From contig CALCNV010000175.1 of the NCBI GenBank assembly GCA_937897645.1, positions 1-15,122 on the forward strand: a stretch of 15,122 bases of DNA. The letters run 5' to 3'. Under the pieces are notes generated by a model. It was given only the letters and a program-made list of their open reading frames with translations, was not told the origin of the DNA and made no database searches. This document shows, in pieces, positions 8,110 to 14,926 of the stretch (its first letter is position 1; each line of letters opens with the position of its first letter). The DNA comes from an uncultured Lysobacteraceae bacterium (GTDB lineage Bacteria; Pseudomonadota; Gammaproteobacteria; Xanthomonadales; Xanthomonadaceae). The position numbers were made by a program, and so were the translations under genes.

Positions 8110-8123
8110 AAAAGACTGGGCCC

Positions 8124-8924
8124 ATGGATCGCATCAGCACTAAATTCGAATCACTCCGCAGCTCCGGCCGCAAGGCGCTCATTCCCTTCATCACCGCTGG
8201 CGATCCATCACTCGAAGCTACCGTGCCGGTGATGCACGCCCTGGTCCAGGCCGGTGCCGACATCATCGAACTCGGCGTGCCGTTCTCCGACCCGATGGCC
8301 GACGGCCCCACCATCCAGCGCAGCTCGGAACAGGCGCTGCGGCGTGGCGCGGGCCTGCGCTACGTGTTGCAGGCCGTGGCCGAGTTCCGCCAGCAGGATG
8401 CTGATACGCCGGTGGTGTTGATGGGCTACCTCAACCCCATCGAGATCCACGGCTACGCCCGTTTCGCGGAAGAGGCGATACAGGCGGGTGTCGATGGCGT
8501 GCTGCTGGTCGATTTGCCGCCGGAAGAAGCGGACGAGACCCGCGCCATATTCACCCGGCACGGATTGGCGCTGATCGCACTGGCGTCGCCCACCACCTCG
8601 CCGGAGCGCATGGGCATGCTCTGCGACACGGCGCAGGGCTATCTTTATTACGTGAGCTTCGCGGGGGTGACAGGGGCAGGGCACCTGGATCCCCATGCCG
8701 CGGGCGAGCGCCTGCACACCCTGCGTGCCCGTTCACGCGTACCCGTGGTGGCTGGTTTCGGCATCAAGGACGCGGCCAGCGCCGCGGCCATGGCGCTGGA
8801 GGCCGATGGCGTGGTGGTGGGCAGTGCGCTGGTGGCCATCCTGGCCGAGGCGACGGATCCTGCGGATGCAGCTTCCCGCGCCGCAGCATTCCTGGCTCCC
8901 CTGCGGGAGGCGTTGGACGCCTGA
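8124..8924 (+). CDS. trpA: Tryptophan synthase alpha chain
   Basis: TrpA splits indole-3-glycerol phosphate into indole and glyceraldehyde 3-phosphate; indole passes through a tunnel to TrpB. The 266-residue barrel has the catalytic Glu49 in IIELGVPFSDPMADGP, the catalytic Asp60 in the same block, and the phosphate-binding segments FAGVTGAG (179-186), GFGI (211-214) and VVGSALV (231-237). Length is normal. The start at 8124 gives the usual N-terminus (MDRISTKFESL); the frame is open upstream through the REP dimer into trpB and that part is not coding. The ribosome site is weak (CTGGG). Most bacteria have trpB and trpA touching or overlapping; here 88 bases with a REP dimer part them, which may loosen translational coupling. 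Confidence 0.97.
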   Translation: MDRISTKFESLRSSGRKALIPFITAGDPSLEATVPVMHALVQAGADIIELGVPFSDPMADGPTIQRSSEQALRRGAGLRYVLQAVAEFRQQDADTPVVLMGYLNPIEIHGYARFAEEAIQAGVDGVLLVDLPPEEADETRAIFTRHGLALIALASPTTSPERMGMLCDTAQGYLYYVSFAGVTGAGHLDPHAAGERLHTLRARSRVPVVAGFGIKDAASAAAMALEADGVVVGSALVAILAEATDPADAASRAAAFLAPLREALDA

Positions 8925-8951
8925 CCGCAACCCGGGTGGGTGGGCTAAACT
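8922..8951 (+). promoter_or_regulatory. Candidate sigma-70 promoter for accD-glmM
   Basis: A -35-like CTGACC (8922-8927, 4 of 6) overlaps the trpA stop, and an 18 bp spacer leads to TAAACT (8946-8951, 4 of 6) within GGCTAAACT. RNA would start about 40 bases before the accD ATG. This would let accD-glmM be expressed independently of trpBA, as essential genes should be. Pattern only. Confidence 0.4.
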
Positions 8952-8998
8952 CCCGCGCTGGCATACAGCGACAAACCTGAACGGGAATTTCCAAACGC

Positions 8999-9898
8999 AT
9001 GAGTTGGCTCAGCAAATTGATGCCGTCCGGCATCCGCACCGAGGCGGGCGCCGCCAAGAAGAACAAACGCAGCGTGCCTGAAGGCCTGTGGGAGAAGTGC
9101 GACCGCTGCGGCGCGGTGCTGTACCGGCCGGAGTTGGAGGAAAACCTCGAGGTCTGCCCGAAATGCAATTTCCACATGGCGATCCGTGCGCGCGCCAGGC
9201 TGGCCGCCCTGTTCGACGCGGGCAGCACCCAGGAGATCGGCGCGGTGCTGGGCCCGGTGGACGCGCTGAAGTTCAAGGACCAGAAGAAATATGCCGACCG
9301 CATCAAGGCCTCACAGAAATCCTCGGGCGAGCGCGACGCCCTGATCGTGCTGCAGGGCTTGCTCAAGGAACGTCCACTGGTCGCGGGTGCGTTCGATTTC
9401 GCCTTCATGGGTGGCTCGATGGGCTCGGTGGTCGGCGAACGCTTCGCGCTGGGTGCGGAACGCGCGCTGGAAATCGGTTCGCCGTTCGTGTGTTTTTCCG
9501 CCAGCGGCGGCGCGCGCATGCAGGAAGGCCTGTTCTCGCTGATGCAGATGGCCAAGACCTCCGCCGCGCTGGGTCGCCTGCGTGAAGCGGGCTTGCCGTA
9601 CATCTCGGTCATGACCCATCCCACCACCGGTGGCGTGTCGGCGTCGTTCGCGATGCTGGGCGACATCAACATGGCCGAACCCGAAGCCCTGATCGGGTTC
9701 GCCGGTCCACGCGTGATTGAACAGACGGTGCGCGAAACCCTCCCGGAAGGCTTCCAGCGCTCCGAGTTCCTGGTGGAACACGGTGCCATCGACCAGATCT
9801 GCGACCGCCGCGAGATGCGCGACCGCCTCGCCGACCTGCTTGCGTTGATGATGAAACAACCCAAGCCGCAGGACGGTCCCCTGGTGGATGCCGCATGA
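8999..9898 (+). CDS. accD: Acetyl-CoA carboxylase, carboxyltransferase subunit beta
   Basis: AccD pairs with AccA to move the carboxyl group from carboxybiotin to acetyl-CoA, giving malonyl-CoA for fatty acid synthesis. The 299-residue protein has the N-terminal zinc ribbon with Cys34, Cys37, Cys53 and Cys56 (CDRCG then CPKCN), as in the bacterial beta subunit. The crotonase-like core carries CFSASGGARMQEG at 165-177, forming the oxyanion hole, and THPTTGGVSASFAMLGD at 206-222. Length is typical. The family N-terminus supports the ATG at 8999, with GGGAA about 12 bases before it. It follows trpA as in other Xanthomonadales, and its stop overlaps the start of glmM (ATGA). Confidence 0.98.
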   Translation: MSWLSKLMPSGIRTEAGAAKKNKRSVPEGLWEKCDRCGAVLYRPELEENLEVCPKCNFHMAIRARARLAALFDAGSTQEIGAVLGPVDALKFKDQKKYADRIKASQKSSGERDALIVLQGLLKERPLVAGAFDFAFMGGSMGSVVGERFALGAERALEIGSPFVCFSASGGARMQEGLFSLMQMAKTSAALGRLREAGLPYISVMTHPTTGGVSASFAMLGDINMAEPEALIGFAGPRVIEQTVRETLPEGFQRSEFLVEHGAIDQICDRREMRDRLADLLALMMKQPKPQDGPLVDAA

Positions 9899-11250
9899 CC
9901 CGCAAGTATTTTGGCACCGATGGTATCCGTGGCCGCGTGGGCGAGGGCCCGATTTCCGCTGATTTCATGCTCCGCCTGGGCAATGCCTACGGCCACGCCC
10001 TCCGCGCTTCGGTAAAGAGTGCCGGCGATTGGCGCAAACCGGTCGTGATCATCGGCAAGGACACGCGCATCTCCAACTACATGTTCGAGGCGGCGCTGGA
10101 AGCAGGGCTGGTGGCGGCGGGCGTGGACGTGCAGTTGATGGGGCCGATGCCGACGCCTGCCGTCGCGCACATGACCCGTTCCTTGCGCGCCGACGGCGGT
10201 ATCGTGATTTCCGCTTCGCACAACCCGCATTATGACAACGGCATCAAGTTCTTCTCGGCCGAAGGCGAAAAGCTTGATGACGCGACCGAGTTGGCCATCG
10301 AGGCCGCGCTGGAGCACCCGTTCCGCACCGTGGCATCGGAGCAGCTCGGCAAGGCCGTGCGCACGCGCGACGCCATTGGTCGCTATGTGGAAGCCTGCAA
10401 GAACTCCGTATCGCGCCGCTTCGACCTGGACGGCATGCGCATCGTGGTGGACTGCGCCAACGGCGCGACCTACCAGGTCGGTCCGATCGTGCTACGTGAA
10501 CTCGGCGCGCGCGTGGACGTGATCGGCGCGGAACCGAACGGACTCAACATCAATGACGGGGTCGGCTCCACCCATCCGGAGCTGCTCGCCGCACGCGTGC
10601 GTGAAACCGGCGCGGACCTCGGCATCGCCTTCGATGGCGACGGTGACCGCGTACTGTTCGTCGATGGCGATGGCAGCATCGTCGATGGCGATGGCCTGGT
10701 GTACATCCTCGCCAACGACTGGAAGAAGAGCGGGCGCCTGCGTGGACCGGTGGTCGGCACGCTGATGACCAATTACGGGCTTGAGAAAGCGTTCGCAGAA
10801 TCCGGCATCGAGTTCGTGCGTACCAAGGTCGGCGACCGTTACGTGCACCAAGCGCTGGTCGAAGGGCAGGGCATCCTGGGTGGCGAGGCTTCAGGGCATT
10901 TGCTCTGCCTGGATCGTACCAATACCGGCGACGGCATCGTCAGCGCGTTGCAGGTGCTGGAAGTGCTCGGCCGCAACCACGTCAGCCTGCGCGAAGCGCT
11001 CGCAGGATTGGTAATGGTGCCGCAGAAGACCATCAACGTGCGCCTGGCCAATGGCGCGAAACCCGCGGAAGCCGAAAGCGTCAAAGCCGCATTGGCCGTG
11101 GCGCAAGCCGCTGTATCCGGCCGTGGTCGTGCGTTCCTGCGTCCCTCCGGTACCGAGCCGGTGATCCGGGTCACCGTGGAAGCGGATGATGATGCGTTGA
11201 TGCAGTCGACCTTGGATACGCTTGCGGACGTAGTGCGTGCAGCGGCGTGA
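9895..11250 (+). CDS. glmM: Phosphoglucosamine mutase
   Basis: GlmM converts glucosamine 6-phosphate to glucosamine 1-phosphate, on the route to UDP-GlcNAc for peptidoglycan and LPS. The 451-residue protein has the start YFGTDGIRG, the phosphoserine loop VISASHNP with Ser108, the metal loop FDGDGDR (Asp247, Asp249, Asp251), the sugar loop GGEASGH (329-335) and the C-terminal phosphate loop RPSGTEPVIRV (416-426). These separate it from hexose phosphomutases and match GlmM. It overlaps accD by four bases, so translation is probably coupled. In Pseudomonas glmM is directly followed by tpiA-secG-tRNA-Leu; here two other genes lie between. Confidence 0.97.
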   Translation: MTRKYFGTDGIRGRVGEGPISADFMLRLGNAYGHALRASVKSAGDWRKPVVIIGKDTRISNYMFEAALEAGLVAAGVDVQLMGPMPTPAVAHMTRSLRADGGIVISASHNPHYDNGIKFFSAEGEKLDDATELAIEAALEHPFRTVASEQLGKAVRTRDAIGRYVEACKNSVSRRFDLDGMRIVVDCANGATYQVGPIVLRELGARVDVIGAEPNGLNINDGVGSTHPELLAARVRETGADLGIAFDGDGDRVLFVDGDGSIVDGDGLVYILANDWKKSGRLRGPVVGTLMTNYGLEKAFAESGIEFVRTKVGDRYVHQALVEGQGILGGEASGHLLCLDRTNTGDGIVSALQVLEVLGRNHVSLREALAGLVMVPQKTINVRLANGAKPAEAESVKAALAVAQAAVSGRGRAFLRPSGTEPVIRVTVEADDDALMQSTLDTLADVVRAAA

Positions 11251-11372
11251 GTCCCTGATGGTCGCGATTTCCGTGGTGCTTGCGAAAGCAGGATCGCTTT
11301 GGCTGCTGTACTGCTTGCTTGCATAGCCCGTGCAAGCTCCATCCAAATCATTCAGATACCGAAACTAAGAAG
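11251..11372. other. glmM to dioxygenase spacer with two small hairpins
   Basis: The 122-base gap holds a small hairpin at 11277-11290 (TGCTT-GCGA-AAGCA, with a GNRA-type loop) and a larger one at 11317-11337 (stem GCTTGCA, loop TAGCCCG, stem TGCAAGC). Neither is followed by a T run, so a Rho-independent terminator is not well supported. No convincing promoter was found for the next gene. Confidence 0.35.
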
Positions 11373-12311
11373 ATGACCGCACGAATCCCCACCCTCGACA
11401 TCAACCGTTTCGACACTGATCGCGCAGCCTTCGTCGCCGAGCTCGGAGCGGCGTATCGCGAGTGGGGCTTTGCTGGCATCCGCAACCACGGCATCCCCCA
11501 GTCAAAGATCGATGCAGCCTACGCGGTGTTCAAGGATTTCTTCGCCTTGCCCGAGGAAACCAAGCGCAAGTACCACGTGCCCGGCAGTGGCGGCGCGCGC
11601 GGCTATACGGCGTTCGGGGTGGAGACCGCAAAAGATTCCAAGCACTTCGACCTGAAGGAGTTCTGGCATATCGGTCGCGAGATCCCGCGTGACTCCAAGT
11701 ACGCCGACGCGATGCCGGCCAACCTGTGGCCGCAGGAAGTGCCGGGTTTCCGTGAGCATGGCTACGACCTGTACGAGGCGTTGGATCAGCTGGGATCGCG
11801 CGTGCTGATGGCGCTGGCCCTGCACATAGGCTTGCCGGAAGACTATTTCGCGGACAAGACCGATTCGGGCAATTCAATCCTGCGCCCCATCCATTACCCT
11901 CCGATCACCGCGGATGACATTCCCAACGTACGCGCCGGCGCGCACGAGGACATCAACCTCATCACCTTGCTGGTCGGCGCGAGTGCCGCGGGCCTGGAGG
12001 TGCGTTCGCAACAGGGCGAGTGGGTGCCTTTCACTTCGGATGCGGACACCATCGTGGTCAATATCGGCGACATGCTGCAGCGCCTGACCAACCACGTGTA
12101 TCCGTCCACCACCCATCGCGTGGTCAATCCGCCGGGCGAACAGGCGCGCCAACCGCGTTATTCGGTGCCGTTCTTCCTGCACCCCAATCCGGATTTCCTG
12201 ATCGACGTGCTGCCTTCCACGATCACCGCAAACAATCCCTCCCGTTATCCGGAGCCGATTACCGCGCAGGGTTACCTGGAAGAGCGGCTGCGCGAGATCA
12301 AGTTGAAGTAA
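11373..12311 (+). CDS. Non-haem Fe(II) dioxygenase, isopenicillin N synthase-like family
   Basis: The 312-residue protein has the N-terminal DIOX_N region (about 5-110: IPTLDINRF, then WGFAGIRNHGIP, FFALP and KRKYH) and the C-terminal Fe(II) double-stranded beta-helix core. The iron ligands are His191 and Asp193 in AGAHEDINLITLL and His248 in STTHRVVNP. The R-x-S pair that binds 2-oxoglutarate or a substrate carboxylate is Arg262 and Ser264 in RYSVPFF. Proteins of this type are usually named isopenicillin N synthase family oxygenases, but their bacterial substrates are mostly unknown, and nothing here suggests beta-lactam synthesis. The start at 11373 gives the family N-terminus and follows AAGAAG; an in-frame ATG at 11280 would add 31 Cys- and His-rich residues with no family match. 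Confidence 0.9.
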   Translation: MTARIPTLDINRFDTDRAAFVAELGAAYREWGFAGIRNHGIPQSKIDAAYAVFKDFFALPEETKRKYHVPGSGGARGYTAFGVETAKDSKHFDLKEFWHIGREIPRDSKYADAMPANLWPQEVPGFREHGYDLYEALDQLGSRVLMALALHIGLPEDYFADKTDSGNSILRPIHYPPITADDIPNVRAGAHEDINLITLLVGASAAGLEVRSQQGEWVPFTSDADTIVVNIGDMLQRLTNHVYPSTTHRVVNPPGEQARQPRYSVPFFLHPNPDFLIDVLPSTITANNPSRYPEPITAQGYLEERLREIKLK

Positions 12312-12335
12312 GAGGAAAATCGCGACAAATCCTGC

Positions 12336-12430
12336 CGTCATCCCAGCGAACGCTGGGATCCATTTTGATGTTGCTTGTGCTCGATTGCTCGCGAAGATCA
12401 AAATGGGTCCCATCGTTCGCTGGGATGACG
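12336..12430. repeat. Intergenic inverted repeat, second family, between convergent genes
   Basis: Two 34-base inverted arms at 12336-12369 and 12397-12430 match at 32 of 34 positions around a 27-base centre. The outer ends read CGTCATCCCAGCG, and the left arm folds on itself as ATCCCAGCG-AA-CGCTGGGAT (9 bp stem). This is a different family from the GTAG REP dimers. Similar CGTCAT...GGGATCCA units are common intergenic repeats in Proteobacteria. It lies in the 147-base gap between the ends of the dioxygenase and short-chain dehydrogenase genes, where it could stop or protect transcripts from both sides. No T run follows on either side. Confidence 0.85.
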
Positions 12431-12458
12431 AGATCGAATTTCTGAAGTATTTCGCGCT

Positions 12459-13265
12459 TCAATCGATCTTGCGGATCTTCCTCGAATTCCTGCCCATCAA
12501 GCCAAGCACCATGCGGCCGGGCAAGTGCTTGGCGACGAAGTACATGAACTTGTAAGCGCGGCCCGGGACGACGATCACGCGTCCACGCTCTACGCCGTCG
12601 ATGCCGGCCCTGGCCACGTCATCGGCCTGCAGCCACGCCCACTTAGGCAACTTCGACATCATCTCGCGCGTGCCGGTTACGTCGTGGAACTCCGACCAGG
12701 TGAAGCCGGGACACAAGGCGGTCACGTTGACGCCGCTGTCGGCATTTTCCAGTGATAGCGATTCACTGAACTTGACCAGGTAGGCCTTGGCGGCGGCATA
12801 CAGCGTCTGCCCGTCCGCACCCGGTACAAGGGCTGCGAACGAAGCGACGTTGAGGATGCGGCCGTTGCCGGAGGCGCGCAGGGCGGGCAGCACGCGCCAG
12901 GTGAGTTCACTGGTCGCGCCAATCATCACCTGCAGGAATTGCGCGTGCACCGGCCATTCCTTGGTCAGGTAGCGCCCCGGCACGCCGTAGCCGGCGTTGT
13001 TGACCAGGATGCGCAGCTTCAACCCGCGTCGCTCGATTTCTGCAACCAGCTGGGCGGGTGCTGCTGGATCGGCCAGATCGGCGGGGATGACCTCCACCAG
13101 CACCAGGCTGCGCAGTTCGGCTGCCAGCGCCTGCAGTCGATCCAGGCGTCTTGCGGTCAGCACCAGGGGCACGCCGCGACGCGCATATTCCCGCGCCACT
13201 GCCTCGCCGATGCCGCTGGACGCGCCAGTGATGAGGGCGTAGCCGGAATGGGTAGCTGCAGGCAT
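12459..13265 (-). CDS. Short-chain dehydrogenase/reductase, classical type
   Basis: The 268-residue protein is a classical SDR. It has the cofactor motif TGASSGIG (13-20), NNAG (89-92), Ser142 in NVASFAAL, and the YxxxK pair Tyr156 and Lys160 in LYAAAKAYL. After the second beta strand comes TARRLDRL (Arg39, Arg40), which suggests NADP(H). Ser to Tyr is 14 residues here, one more than the usual 13, so the loop has a one-residue insertion. The C-terminal end is basic and partly hydrophobic (MYFVAKHLPGRMVLGLMGRNSRK) and may touch the membrane; that is a guess. The ATG at 13265 gives the usual distance to the glycine motif; the frame is open further upstream, antisense to tpiA, and was rejected. 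It is divergent from tpiA with 82 bases between. The substrate is unknown. Confidence 0.9.
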   Translation of the reverse strand: MPAATHSGYALITGASSGIGEAVAREYARRGVPLVLTARRLDRLQALAAELRSLVLVEVIPADLADPAAPAQLVAEIERRGLKLRILVNNAGYGVPGRYLTKEWPVHAQFLQVMIGATSELTWRVLPALRASGNGRILNVASFAALVPGADGQTLYAAAKAYLVKFSESLSLENADSGVNVTALCPGFTWSEFHDVTGTREMMSKLPKWAWLQADDVARAGIDGVERGRVIVVPGRAYKFMYFVAKHLPGRMVLGLMGRNSRKIRKID

Positions 13266-13300
13266 GAACGGTGTCCAGGAGTCGGGGAGGGCAGGGCATC

Positions 13301-13309
13301 GGCTATCCT
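13301..13309 (+). promoter_or_regulatory. Candidate -10 box for tpiA
   Basis: GGCTATCCT ends 38 bases before the tpiA start and resembles the boxes before fimV, accD and asd. No good -35 is seen at the usual spacing. Weak evidence, based on the repeated pattern. Confidence 0.35.
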
Positions 13310-13347
13310 TTGCGGCCCGCATGGCAGGCCGGACAGGAGTGACACCG

Positions 13348-14112
13348 ATGCGCAGCAAGATCGTAGCCGGAAACTGGAAATTGCATGGCACCCGCAGCTT
13401 CGCCACCGGGCTGGTGGCCGAAGTGGCGGCTGGCTTGCCACTGGCCGGCGTGAAGGTGGTGGTCTTGCCGCCGCTGCCGTACCTCGGTGACCTGATCGAA
13501 GACTTCGAGAGCTTCGACATCGGCTTCGGCGCGCAGGATGTCAGCAGCAACGAGAAAGGGGCCTACACCGGCGAAGTCTCGGCCGCGATGCTGGTGGACG
13601 TGGGCGCAGGCTATGGGCTGGTGGGTCATTCAGAACGCCGCCAGTACCACTCCGAAAGCAGCGAGCTGGTGGCCGCGAAGTTCGTGGCGGCCCGGCATGC
13701 CGGCCTGGTTCCCATCCTGTGCGTGGGTGAAACCCTGGCGCAGCGCGAGGCAGATGAGACCGAAGCAGTCATAGCTGCGCAGCTCGCTCCCGTGCTGGCG
13801 TTGGCCGGCGTGCAGGGCTTCGACGGGGCCGTGGTGGCCTACGAACCGGTCTGGGCCATTGGCACCGGGCGCACCGCCAGCCCGGCGCAGGCGCAGGCCG
13901 TGCATGCCTTCATCCGTGGCATGGTCAAAGCCCACGATGCTAGAATTGGCGATTCGCTGCCGCTGCTGTATGGCGGAAGCGTCAAGCCGGACAATGCGGC
14001 GGAACTGTTTGCGCAGCCCGATATTGATGGCGGGCTGGTCGGTGGCGCCTCCCTGGTGGCAGGCGATTTCATCGCCATCGCGCGGGCCGCGGCTGGCGCA
14101 ACAGGCCTCTGA
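13348..14112 (+). CDS. tpiA: Triosephosphate isomerase
   Basis: TpiA interconverts dihydroxyacetone phosphate and glyceraldehyde 3-phosphate in glycolysis and gluconeogenesis. The 254-residue barrel has Asn9 and Lys11 in AGNWKLHG, the electrophile His94 in VGHSERR, the base Glu166 in AYEPVWAIGTGR with the flexible loop after it, YGGSVKPDN at 208-216 and GGLVGGASL at 228-236. Length is normal. AGGAG at 13335-13339, 8 bases upstream, decides the ATG at 13348 over in-frame ATGs at 13264 and 13321. secG follows 64 bases later, as in other gammaproteobacteria. Confidence 0.98.
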   Translation: MRSKIVAGNWKLHGTRSFATGLVAEVAAGLPLAGVKVVVLPPLPYLGDLIEDFESFDIGFGAQDVSSNEKGAYTGEVSAAMLVDVGAGYGLVGHSERRQYHSESSELVAAKFVAARHAGLVPILCVGETLAQREADETEAVIAAQLAPVLALAGVQGFDGAVVAYEPVWAIGTGRTASPAQAQAVHAFIRGMVKAHDARIGDSLPLLYGGSVKPDNAAELFAQPDIDGGLVGGASLVAGDFIAIARAAAGATGL

Positions 14113-14127
14113 ACGACGTTACCTTGC

Positions 14128-14152
14128 AAGCCCGGCGTCCCTTGCCGGACTT
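14128..14152 (+). other. Hairpin between tpiA and secG
   Basis: AAGcCCGGC, loop GTCCCTT, GCCGGaCTT: two short stems (3 and 5 bp) with one C/A mismatch between them. It begins 15 bases after the tpiA stop and ends 24 bases before secG. There is no T run, so it is more likely a processing or partial-termination structure than a full terminator. It may be chance. Confidence 0.35.
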
Positions 14153-14176
14153 CACTTATCTGATCGAGATTCTGAA

Positions 14177-14662
14177 ATGTTGATGTTGACCCTGAATGTG
14201 ATCTACGTGCTGGTGGCCATTGCGATCATCGCGCTGGTGCTGATGCAGCGTGGCAGCGGAGCCGCCGCAGGCTCGGGCTTCGGATCGGGCGCCTCCGGCA
14301 CCGTGTTCGGTGCGCGTGGCGCGTCCAACTTCCTGTCCAAGAGCACCAAGTGGCTGGCCGTCGTGTTCTTCGGCATCAGCCTGTTCATGGCCTGGCAGGC
14401 GTCGCACAGCGCGCGCCCGGTGGTGCAGCAGAATCTTGGCATCATGGCCGACCAGCCGGTTGCGCCTGCCGCTGGCGAATTGCCGGCGAAGGTGCCGTCT
14501 ACGGTTCCCAGCGCACCGATCACCGCACCCGTCGTGACGCCTTCGACCGTGCCGACCGCGCCCGCACCTGGCGCGCCTGCGCAAGCCACTCCGGCAAACA
14601 CCGAAGCCGCACCGGCAAAACCTGCGGCTTCACAGCCTGCCAAGCCGTCGCAAGAAGGCTGA
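14177..14662 (+). CDS. secG: Preprotein translocase subunit SecG
   Basis: SecG is the small subunit of the SecYEG channel in the inner membrane and assists SecA-driven export. The 161-residue protein has two membrane spans (about 4-23 and 57-74) joined by the conserved loop LMQRGSGAAAGSGFGSGASG, then GTVFGARGASNFLSKSTKWLA as in the family. After residue 92 comes a tail of about 69 residues rich in Pro, Ala and Thr, so it is longer than the roughly 110-residue E. coli SecG; low-complexity tails of this kind occur in other species. GAG lies about 10 bases before the ATG. tpiA-secG-tRNA-Leu is a conserved order. The start MLML could also be read from the second Met. Confidence 0.94.
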   Translation: MLMLTLNVIYVLVAIAIIALVLMQRGSGAAAGSGFGSGASGTVFGARGASNFLSKSTKWLAVVFFGISLFMAWQASHSARPVVQQNLGIMADQPVAPAAGELPAKVPSTVPSAPITAPVVTPSTVPTAPAPGAPAQATPANTEAAPAKPAASQPAKPSQEG

Positions 14663-14669
14663 AGACGGT

Positions 14670-14675
14670 TACAAT
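14670..14675 (+). promoter_or_regulatory. Candidate -10 box for tRNA-Leu
   Basis: TACAAT, 5 of 6 to the sigma-70 consensus, sits in GGTTACAATAG, 37 bases before the tRNA and 8 after the secG stop. The -35 is poor (TCGCAA at 14648-14653, spacer 16). RNA would start near 14682, just at the leader hairpin. Confidence 0.45.
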
Positions 14676-14682
14676 AGTTTCC

Positions 14683-14704
14683 GCGCCTGGGCATGCTCAG
14701 GCGC
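14683..14704 (+). other. Leader hairpin just before tRNA-Leu
   Basis: A perfect 7 bp stem, GCGCCTG (14683-14689) with CAGGCGC (14698-14704), closes an 8-base loop, GGCATGCT. It lies between the secG stop and the tRNA 5' end. It could be a processing signal or a weak terminator for secG, although no T run follows. Part of it (14686-14693) is also complementary to the tRNA 5' strand. Confidence 0.5.
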
Positions 14705-14712
14705 ACCCGTTT

Positions 14713-14797
14713 GCCCAGGTGGCGGAATTGGTAGACGCACTACCTTGAGGTGGTAGCGGCGAAAGTCGTAGGGGTTCGAGTCCCCTCTTGGGCACCA
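14713..14797 (+). tRNA. tRNA-Leu, anticodon GAG
   Basis: The 85-base sequence folds as a class II tRNA. The acceptor stem is GCCCAGG with CTTGGGC (one G-T pair), the D arm has GAATTGGTAGA, the anticodon stem is CTACC/GGTAG with loop TTGAGGT (anticodon GAG), the long variable arm is typical of Leu, the T arm is AGGGG-TTCGAGT-CCCCT, and the ending ACCA gives an encoded CCA. It reads CUC and CUU codons. Its place between secG and nuoA matches related species. No phage attachment duplicate was seen nearby. Confidence 0.97.
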
Positions 14798-14926
14798 TGT
14801 TGCAAACTCCCTCCAGCGTCCAGCGCATGCCTTGCGCGGAGTTGTGAAGGAGGGCGCGAATCCGGCAACACCCGCGTGCACCTACCGGCACCGTGGTGGG
14901 GCAGGCCAACCAACCGAGGACCACGC

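Noticed and set aside
8764..10317. A 517-codon open frame on the minus strand opposite trpA, accD and glmM
   Set aside because: It crosses three confidently identified genes and shows no family motif; it is a codon-bias artefact.
11317..11337. Hairpin GCTTGCA-TAGCCCG-TGCAAGC as a Rho-independent terminator for glmM
   Set aside because: The stem is good but is followed by TCCATCC, not a T run, and lies 66 bases after the stop.
11373..12311. Dioxygenase as part of a beta-lactam or other natural-product cluster
   Set aside because: The isopenicillin N synthase label is only a family name; there is no peptide synthetase, transporter or resistance gene, and the neighbours are housekeeping.
14713..14797. 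tRNA-Leu as an integration site for a mobile element
   Set aside because: No duplicated tRNA 3' end, integrase or atypical DNA follows; nuoA comes directly after, as in relatives.
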